A DNA stretch of 64,000 nucleotides from Strigamia acuminata. Its lineage: Eukaryota > Arthropoda > Chilopoda > Geophilomorpha > Linotaeniidae. Below the pieces are notes generated by a model. That model was given only the letters and a program-made list of their open reading frames with translations, was not told where the DNA came from and made no database searches. Shown here piece after piece: positions 52,101-59,235 of the stretch. Each line of letters begins with the position of its first letter. Positions within the stretch are counted from its first letter, which is position 1. Where the stretch lies: contig OX442314.1 of NCBI GenBank assembly GCA_949358305.1, forward strand, positions 46,942,581 to 47,006,580, in the 5' to 3' direction. The translations under genes and the position numbers were made by a program.

Positions 52101-53906
52101 CAACGACACTGGTAGCCACCACGACGAAGTCCGTAGCCGTGTAAAGGCTCACACTAAACAAAAATTTGTTTAATTATAATTAATTTATTAATTTATTTAT
52201 TTATTTATTATTACTTCGGTTGTCGAATGTTTGCACCGATCAGTGCCGGCAAATTTATTCGGCTGTGGATTTCCTTCTCCCAAAGGACACTGATTGATGT
52301 CAATTCGATCAAAATCCATTTCCATCACCGAAGTAGCCACGTAACTAAACATTCAAGCAAAACGCCCTACGTAAATAAACTACGATTTAAAATATAATAA
52401 AATAAATAACCAACGCACGTCGGATATTCGATGTGTCGAAACTGAGTGTGGCGCGGATAGACATCTGGAATCGGAACCGTGGCAGCGATCATCCACTTAT
52501 TAGACCGTTCGCAATCAAAATATGGTTTGGTCCATTTCACAGGCCCTGGCACCTCATTGGCTCCTACAAAACACAAAATACAAGTGAGTACAAGTAGGAA
52601 AAATCGCCTTGCAACCTACTCGCAATTACCGGGCGGTCCGTGCCACGTGAAAGTTTCGTTCGTGTTATTCGCATGCGTTATTAGAACAGTGTATGTAACC
52701 TTCGAGTCCTGTCTGCGAGTGTTATCGGGCAACCACGCGGTATACCATTCGTTGATCCGGTACTGATCCGTGGTGTAATTCAAACTACGACTGCTGCGAA
52801 ATGCTCCCAAATCACTCGCTTCAAATGTATTTAGTGTAGAAATGCGTTGCAGATGAATGGGGTCGTTGAAATCATCAGATCTGCAAGTTTAAATACAATT
52901 AACAGTGTTGTATCTCGTTCATCAAATCGCGAACTAGTTCGAGTTCGCGTTCATCACCGTGTGAACTAGTTCACATTCGCGTTCACTTCACTTTTTTTCA
53001 AATTGAACTAAGTTCTAGTTCGCGAACTTGAACCAATAGTTCAGTTCACTTTTCAATTTTTTTTTTAAAAAATTGAAACGTATTTTTTATGTTTTGTGGT
53101 TTGCAGATGAAAAAAAGAAACACTTTTTTTTAGTAAAGCAGTTGTTTTCATTGCTTTTAATGACGAATATGGCTGATTTCGCCGGTTTCGTTGTAAAAAG
53201 TGATCAAATTAAATGTTTTGATGATGAAAACGTCATCAAAATGTTTAAAACCAATGAAAAAAGGTACGTTTTTGCGACGTTTTCATCATCAAACATGGTG
53301 AACGCGAACTTCGTTCTAGTTCATGGTTAAAAGTGAACTAAGTTCGTTTTTTCCATTCACTTGTAAAAGTGAACTAACTTAGTTCCCGTTCTTAGTTCGC
53401 GAACTAACGAACTTAGTAAATTACCTGAATGCTCTGGGAGCAAATAGTGGTAGTGTTTTATTGAAGAAACCTTTGTACGATGGTGTGTAGGACGTGTTAG
53501 GTGAAAAGTAGATGGCACTGGCGTTGATTTTGGGGTTGGCGGCTATGTCGGATATGGTGGAGAGGTAGTAATACATAAAACCCGGTTCTCTTTCGTCGGG
53601 AGCTCGTTGCAGGATGAAACTGTAGAAGAAGGCGCGGCTCAAAGCCATGTTGTGTACGTGGAGAAGCGCCGTCCGATTGGGGAAGACGGGATTGATGTTG
53701 ATGTCTTTGATGTCTGGCAAGTGAGATGTAAAAGCTTTGTCGATGTGTAGATCGGGCGAATGCTTAATGTTGCAGTTGTCTCCTGTCACTTCGTTCATTT
53801 TTTTCATCACTTCGTCGTACGCGTCGCGTGGTTGCCATTGGAATTGAGCGAAACAACCCGAAATAAGGATTGGGGAAAATGCGGGGAAAAGCCAAGAGAT
53901 GATCAT
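49163..53906 (-). CDS. Secreted/tethered protein with two GPR158/GPR179-type Cache + EGF-like modules (790 aa, 9 exons)
   Basis: Exons (minus): 53906-53425, 52880-52630, 52563-52419, 52344-52215, 52153-51988, 51452-51272, 51215-50571, 50508-50391, 49417-49163. All introns are GT-AG and phases agree, giving 2373 nt. Residues 1-22 form a signal peptide. Each of two modules has a Cache-like region, a W...Y(F/Y)DC segment, a DINQC motif, and a GT(D/H)(R/K)C...C(E/V)P...G(Y/R)G...GGY.C.C..GY EGF-like segment (about 306-360 and 681-731). The C-terminus (about 766-790) is hydrophobic and suits a GPI or single-pass anchor. This order matches the ectodomain of orphan receptors GPR158/GPR179, but there are two copies and no seven-helix domain. 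It may bind a small ligand or an extracellular partner; that is inference. An α2δ calcium-channel subunit is unlikely because no VWA/MIDAS motif is visible. Confidence 0.85.
49463..50338. mobile_element. Non-autonomous transposon with 8-bp target duplication, in the last intron of the double-Cache gene
   Basis: Ends are TAAGGGTGCG and CGCACCCTTT, inverted apart from the outermost base, flanked by direct GTACGAAT (49455-49462 and 50339-50346). Both flanks inside the ends are rich in GGAT/ATCC motifs in inverted orientation. The centre is filled by a 31-bp satellite. There is no transposase frame. An 8-bp duplication and this end type fit hAT-like elements; other superfamilies cannot be excluded. 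Confidence 0.65.
49645..50085. repeat. 31-bp minisatellite inside the transposon (CTGATGAATTAAGTGCAGAA type)
   Basis: About fourteen nearly identical copies of a 31-bp unit, CTGATGAATTAAGTGCAGAA followed by ATGACCAAAAA. The rare variants are GATAAATT, GCAAAAATG and AAAGGACC. It is unrelated in sequence to the other 31-bp array at 40.4 kb. Confidence 0.95.
51509..51963. mobile_element. 455-bp hAT-like MITE, copy 1 (intron 5 of the double-Cache gene)
   Basis: Terminal inverted repeats CAGTGCTGTATC and GATACAACACTG (10 of 12 paired) are flanked by a perfect 8-bp target duplication TATTTAAT (51501-51508 and 51964-51971). Both size and end type are characteristic of hAT elements. Subterminal GTGAACTAGTTCAC-like motifs recur in both orientations, as expected for transposase binding sites. 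No coding capacity. Confidence 0.82.
52903..53415. mobile_element. hAT-like MITE, copy 2, inverted and end-damaged (intron 1 of the double-Cache gene)
   Basis: This is a reverse-complement relative of copy 1. It shares CAGTGTTGTATCTCGTTCA at its left end, the central region with ATGTTTTGTGGTTTGCAGAT, and the ATCATCAAACATGGTGAACG segment. The right terminus lacks the CAGTG end and is replaced by extra AGTTCG motifs that run to within about 10 bp of the splice donor. It accounts for nearly the whole 544-bp intron. Confidence 0.75.
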
Positions 53907-53951
53907 GTTGAGATTCGCAAAAATTAAGATGAATACAAAGCACTATTGTCA

Positions 53952-54030
53952 CCTGTTGAGACCCCGCCCGAGCATGGTATTGGGGGTTTTGTAGGTCCGG
54001 CTCGCGAGCCGCAGGTTGCCGACCCGTGCA
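53952..54030 (-). mobile_element. hAT terminus remnant in the divergent promoter
   Basis: On the minus strand, CACGGGTCGGCAACCTGCGG followed by CTCGCGAGCC closely matches the CAGGGGTCGGCAACC ends found in many animal hAT elements. No partner end or target duplication was found. It lies in the 5' leader or promoter of the double-Cache gene. Confidence 0.5.
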
Positions 54031-54073
54031 CTAGAGTTATCTAGTGAGAAAAAACAAAGACAAATTTTTTTCA

Positions 54074-54125
54074 TGACGTCATTAACTCGAGTTTCTTCAC
54101 TGAATCACGAATGGATGTGACGTCA
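54074..54125. promoter_or_regulatory. Two perfect CRE octamers in a divergent promoter
   Basis: TGACGTCA occurs at 54074-54081 and 54118-54125, 44 bp apart, inside the 327 bp between the double-Cache start (53906, minus) and the Ly6 start (54234, plus). TGACGTCA is the canonical CREB/ATF site. The first copy is extended to the 10-bp palindrome ATGACGTCAT. Shared CREB/ATF control of both genes is an inference. Confidence 0.5.
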
Positions 54126-54233
54126 GTCTCAAATACAAGATGGTCGAAGCTGAGTAACTACAAACAGAAAAATTCGTAAATTACACTTTTCTTCATTTCC
54201 ACCATTTGTTTCATTATAACAAAACACACCATA

Positions 54234-54772
54234 ATGTTAGTTAAAAGCATCTGTGTCCACGTATCGCTCATCTGGCTTCTGAATGCGGCGTTTTTCTACT
54301 TAGGTGAGTTTGACGCGGCCACACCTGTTTGCTCAACATTAAAATCGAATTGAAAATTTCAGTTGACGGACTCAAATGTTACCAATGTAACTCCAACGTG
54401 CACACCCACTGCACGGAATACTTAGACAAGGAAAACGCCAACATAGAACCGACGGAATGTGAAGTCTACGAGGCAAAATACTGCGTGAAAACAACCGGAA
54501 TGTACAAAGGTATAAAATAATAATTCAAATTTTGACAATTAATTAATTAATTTATTCATTTAGGTGAAGTTGGAACTCAGCGATTTTGCGCTTCGGTCGG
54601 TTGGGGAGATATTTGTGAATTTGTGAAAAGAAAAGGCGATTATCGCGAATACCGTTCGTGCGTTTACACTTGTTCCGGCAACGAATGCAACAGCTCACCT
54701 TCGTTTCAACATTCCAACTCCTTTTTAATTACAACATTTGTCTTCATTTATTTTTTTACAAACGTTTTGTAA
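54234..54772 (+). CDS. Ly6/uPAR-domain protein, GPI-anchored type (141 aa, 3 exons)
   Basis: Exons are 54234-54303, 54363-54509 and 54564-54772. Introns of 59 and 54 bp are GT-AG, both phase 1. Residues 1-23 are a signal peptide (CVHVSLIWLLNAAFFYL). The mature part starts with LKCYQCNS, the classic Ly6 opening, and ends with CVYTCSGNECN. It has ten cysteines in all, as expected for one three-finger domain. After a short Ser-rich spacer, a hydrophobic tail (about 122-141) ends the protein, suiting a GPI anchor. Insect relatives act in septate junctions, ion-channel modulation and other cell-surface roles; which applies here is unknown. The polyadenylation signal AATAAA is at 54899-54904. It is head-to-head with the double-Cache gene and tail-to-tail with RPF2. 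Confidence 0.9.
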
Positions 54773-55174
54773 TCATTTATACAATTTTTTATACACACAT
54801 ATATTTTTTCTTTCAATTTTCTCTCGAATCTCCGTCCATCCCAAAGGGAACTTAGTTTTCGTTCCATATTAATGAAAAAATGAGTATTTTAATATGTGAA
54901 TAAACTCCGGCTAAAAATAAACTTGTTTACTTCGTTTGCCGTCTAATTTCATAAACGAATTTGGAAACAAGTATTCAAATTGCAGGTTTTTTTAATGTAA
55001 ATACCACAATCATATGGGACTACGGGCTTACAATACAATAGAAAATGTAAATGCCACAATCATGTGCGACTATTTTAGTCGATTTGACTGTTTATCACAA
55101 GTTTATTTTGTTTTCGTTTTAATTGAAATAGTTGAGTGAATAGTGACGAGGTGTATAAAATGTCTAAAATTTAT

Positions 55175-57173
55175 TTATTCTTTATTCGCAACGCTTTTGC
55201 CCGACCGTTTCAATCCTTTCATTTTACGAGTCTGCAATTTATTTAAATCTTGTCGTTCCATGTGGATCTGACCCAACTTGGTGCCAAACGGATTCTTCTT
55301 TATGTTCTTAATTTTCTTCACCTGAAATTAAATCGATTAAACAAACAGACAAACAAACAAACAAACAATTCGCTCGGATTAATTTCCCGTACCTTCGTCT
55401 GCGCCGGTTGTTTCGTGGCCAACTTATGCAGATCTGGAGTCGCCAATTTCGTTCGCCGAACAGTTAACGCCATCGACGGCCCAATCTCGTCCAGTTCTAT
55501 CCTCGGCGTGCTGGTTCCCGACTTCTTCAATAAGATTTTGTAACTTCGCAGGTAGATCTTCTCATCCAGAGCGGCGAACATCAACACATGTTCCAGACCG
55601 GCTAAATTGATCGCCGTAACTTCTTCGCCGTGGAAAAAATCTTAGCAAAAATAAAATATACCGGTAATGTTTTATAATAAGTAAAATATAATGAACCGGC
55701 TGGAGAAAACATGTTTGAAAGACGCGCCAGTTACGAATACGAGGAGAGCTTGGTCAGAGACGAGGGATAATATGCCAGAAGGGTGGCGGCATAAATTATC
55801 CCCTCGTTCGAGTTTATACAAATTTCGCACGGGTTTGTTGAGATTATAAAATGGAAGAAGAAATGCTACCGTCATTTCCACAGAAAATCAGAAAAATCAG
55901 AAAAATCAATTACCAATTTTTTTTTCATTTAATTTTCAACTGATGTGACTTATTCCGGGTAGATAAGACGGGAGGGAGGATTATTTTCGACCTGGAATAT
56001 TTTCGACCAGTATTATTTTCGACCAGGATTCCTCTCGACCGAGATTCCTTTCGTCTGGAAAAATTTTCGACTCGGTTGAAAGGAATCCTGCATTTTTATT
56101 CTGTGTTTTTCATTATTTTTGTTTATTGTTCTCTTTATTTGTAGTTAATTTTAGCATTTTTTGGTGTTTTCTCATCATTTTGTTTCATTTTGATGTTTAT
56201 TTTCTTATTTTCGACCAAGTCGACAATAATTCTGGTCGAAAGAAATCCTGGTTGAGAGGAATCCTGGTCGAAAGGATTCCTAGTCGACAGAATTACTGAT
56301 CGAGAGAATTCCTGATCGAAAACATTGGCGGTCAAAAAATATCAGGTCGAAAATAATCCAGGCGAAAAAATTCCACCGTGTAAATTCTACCGATAATTGA
56401 TTTATTTTGATTTTTCTGTGGAAATAAACACAAATAACTACAAATTAAAATTGAATATTTACCTATCAGTAGATTTTTAAGACGTTGATAGTTCTCTTGC
56501 TGCTCAAATGCTTCTCCGGTGAAAATTAAGCACGGTTTAATTCCTGCAGCAACTTTAGCCACCTTCAAAACAAATAAATAAATAATCAACTTTTACAGCA
56601 CTAAAGGCAAATATTTTTACGTGGAAATCTTTCAGCGCTACATAATCTTCTAGGCCTAATTCTATCATGTCGAGCAAACGGTGGTCGTACATGCGACCCA
56701 TTATCAGATTGTGTGGTCGTTTTTTGTTGTGCGTGCCCATCAAAAAGAGCGAAGCATCGTTTTTCTGAGAGAAAAATTCCAGTTTCGTAATGTCTTCGAA
56801 TGGTAACAAATCGTTGTTTTTCTTGTTGAAGAAAACGGCGTGCGGCTTTTTCAGCTGAACCTGTGGAATTAATTTGGGATTTTATTATACTCGGAAAGTT
56901 TTTAGTTTTTATTGCGGCTAAATTTACTATATCTTTAAGACAGTTGACGACTATTCCACTTGCATTTATTCCGCGTAACATCAAAGCTGTCTTGCAGTTT
57001 TCTATAACTTTGGATTCTCGGTTTTCGAGAAATCGCTTTCCCCGCTGTGTTTTCGGTTTCCTACAGTAAATATGGCGTACACATTATTTAGAAAAATATC
57101 ACAATTTTAAAAGAGAGTTTTTAGTGTCATTATAAACTCATGAAACTTACACAACTCTTCTTATTAAACCCAT
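55175..57173 (-). CDS. RPF2: Ribosome production factor 2 homologue (Brix domain, 296 aa, 6 exons)
   Basis: Exons (minus): 57173-57151, 57060-56928, 56860-56621, 56562-56463, 55640-55393 and 55321-55175. All introns are GT-AG, and 891 nt encode 296 residues, close to the roughly 306 of the human protein. The start reads MGLIRRVVKPKTQRGKRFLE, the typical RPF2 N-terminus. The Brix domain follows with SLFLMGTHNKKRPHNLIMGR, DMIELGLEDYVALKD, GLEHVLMFAALDEKIYLRSY and KKSGTSTPRIELDEIGPS. A basic tail ends it. RPF2 acts with RRS1 in the nucleolus to load the 5S RNP (5S rRNA, uL18, uL5) onto pre-60S particles. The stop codon overlaps an AATAAA (55174-55179), so a near-zero-length 3' UTR is possible; another signal is at 55102-55107. 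The fourth intron (822 bp) is enlarged and carries a repeat element. Confidence 0.95.
55978..56359. mobile_element. Fold-back/MITE-like element in RPF2 intron 4
   Basis: The left end GGATTATTTTCGACCTGGAA reappears as its reverse complement at 56330-56359 (…ATCAGGTCGAAAATAATCC). Between them, many TTCGACC motifs on the left face GGTCGAA motifs on the right. There is no coding capacity, and I could not identify a clear target duplication. Confidence 0.5.
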
Positions 57174-57585
57174 AGTAAACGAAAATTTGAACAAACAAGC
57201 AAGTGTGATCGTGGATATCGAATAACCGGAAATAGCGTGCTTGGGTTTTACTAAAACCTGATACACAACAAAAACTGGGAGGACCGGTTACGGAATTTGA
57301 ATCGAATGCAGTTTTACCAAATAAAAATGCATTTTTTACATTAAAAGTGCATTATTATTAATAATGTAAATAATGTAAAAAAAAATTAAAAGTTTAATTC
57401 TATCAATTACAAATGCAGTTTTTACTATGAAAAATCCAACTTTTACACACGAAATTCGTAATTTTAAACATGAAATTCATGATGTGAAATGAATGTAATA
57501 AAATGTACAAAGCTTTATTTATTAAATTAATCTCGTATTTTTATTGTACAACTATAATTTCTGCGCGAAAAGAATTAACGCACTG

Positions 57586-57922
57586 CAGTGTAATCCATCG
57601 GCGGAAAAACTGTACCCGTTACCCGCCCGTTACCCGTCCCCCATTAAAATTTCTTACCCGTACCCTACCCTACCCATACCCGTACACACCCTACCCTACC
57701 CGTACCCATACCCGATCGCAATCAAATCAAGCGTTTTTGCTTGTGATGCTGTTTTTATAATTCAAAGTCTGTATGTTAGCACCACGTTGCGAACGTCCAA
57801 AAAACGTACCCGACGCGTAACCGGGAGTCGCGGGAGATCTATACCCGTTACCCGCCCGTACCCGTAGGGTACGGGCGGGTACGGTTACGGTTACGGGTAC
57901 GGGTACCCGATGGATTACACTG
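57586..57922. mobile_element. 337-bp hAT-like MITE with perfect 16-bp inverted ends and 8-bp target duplication
   Basis: It starts CAGTGTAATCCATCGG and ends CCGATGGATTACACTG, a perfect inverted pair. ACGCACTG flanks it on both sides (57578-57585 and 57923-57930). The interior is dominated by ACCCGTACCC motifs on the left and GGGTACGGG motifs on the right, so the element can fold into a long GC-rich hairpin. No transposase. It is inserted next to an older hAT-derived palindrome. Confidence 0.88.
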
Positions 57923-57944
57923 ACGCACTGTTACGTTTAGTCTT

Positions 57945-58366
57945 CCAGTTCGAATTCGAATCAACAAATTCCGAAATCTCGTTTAAATTCGAAGTCGAAA
58001 TCAAAACAGTCGCTTTTGCTGGTCCAATCAAGCAGCATTTATCTGAGAGTTGATTTGAGATTTTCTGCAGTGTGCTTAGCTGGCAAATTAAATACACCGC
58101 CTCCAATTTCCACTCGTCCGAAATAAAATGAATGGTCAATCACATATACGATTCCATGGCAACAGATGTAGAGGAAGCAAATGTTGCCATGGAATCGTAC
58201 ATGTCTTTGACTATTCATTTTATTTCGAACGAGTGGAAATTGGAGGCAATGTATTTAAATTCACGAGCCAGCTATAACCACACTGCAGAAAATCTCAAAT
58301 CAAACTTTCAGACAAATGCTACTTGATTGGACCGACTTCGAATTTGTTGATTCGAATTCGAACTGG
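57945..58366. mobile_element. 422-bp palindrome of two head-to-head hAT (ZBED-like) transposase fragments
   Basis: CCAGTTCGAATTCGAA at the left edge reappears inverted at the right edge (TTCGAATTCGAACTGG). The arms continue to a 17-bp loop bounded by TACGATTCCATGGCAACA (58147-58164) and its complement (58182-58199). Each arm reads outward as a decayed transposase piece: YMSLTIHFISNEWKLEAMYL then HTAENL on the plus strand, and MTIHFISDEWKLEAVYL on the minus strand. These resemble the ZBED1-type hAT catalytic region. The left arm has about 35 extra bp. Stops and frame changes show it is dead. Confidence 0.78.
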
Positions 58367-59235
58367 AGCCGGGCGTTATGTTGTTCGATGTAAAAACGGA
58401 ATCATTATCGAATTACGTCCAAACTTTAATCGTCCGTCGGACGGGATGAGACATTTTACAATCGAGTCGGTTCGGGTTATGCTGTTGCAAAATATGTTTA
58501 TGTATTTATATATTGACGACAATGTGAATACGTGACTGATACATCGCGCGACGTATTGGTCGCGTGCAACGTATTGCACCGGGCAGCTTCTAGCCGAGTA
58601 CTGCAAAAAATCACTACATTGGCGAACTGAAATGAGAAAAAAATAAATCGAATAAATAAAAAAAAATTGGATTTTTTTAGAGTTTAAAAGGAAATACGAA
58701 CGAATTTGCGGAAAGAATTAATTTATTCGGTAAAAACGATGTTCGAATTCGGCGCCATCTTTGTACCCGAAAGATTTTTAAACAAAAATTTTTAAAAAAT
58801 TAAAAATTTAATACAAGTTTAAAAACATTCAAATTTCTTTAATTCAATATAAAATCGTCCTCGTTAAAACCCAATCTACAATTTATATTCTATCCAATGC
58901 CCAAATTCCAACCACAGAATGCCAGGAATGTCAAAAATCCGCAGTTCCGCACTTCCAAGATGGCGGCGCAGCGTCCTTGGGGTAAAAAAGACAACACGAT
59001 GAATTGGCATCATTCCAGGCCTCCCCACAACCAAAACAAACCCCACAAAAACTCACTCTGATGGTAACTATCTCCCCAAACCACCAAACCACGTAAATAA
59101 CCCCAAAAAACCCCAGAAACCAACCAAAATGACTCATTTTAATTGCAAAATTGCAGCTCGCACCGCCAAAACCCCTCGAAAATGCGAAGAAAAAAGCCCA
59201 CGTGACATGTTGTTCATGTTGTTCACCCAAACGAA
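58367..59235. promoter_or_regulatory. Upstream region of the XK-related gene
   Basis: AT-rich up to about 58910, then less AT-rich up to the start codon. A CACGTG E-box is at 59199-59204, 32 bp before the ATG. No TATA box or exon could be assigned. Base composition rises in GC where the coding sequence begins. Confidence 0.35.

Noticed and set aside
49163-53906. Voltage-gated calcium channel α2δ subunit
   Set aside because: α2δ proteins combine a VWA domain with Cache domains. No VWA/MIDAS motif is visible, and the DINQC plus EGF-like order matches the GPR158/179 ectodomain instead.
57586-57922. Telomere-like or interstitial telomeric repeat (ACCCGTACCC runs)
   Set aside because: The runs are irregular, inverted about the centre and enclosed by transposon ends with a target duplication, so they belong to a MITE.
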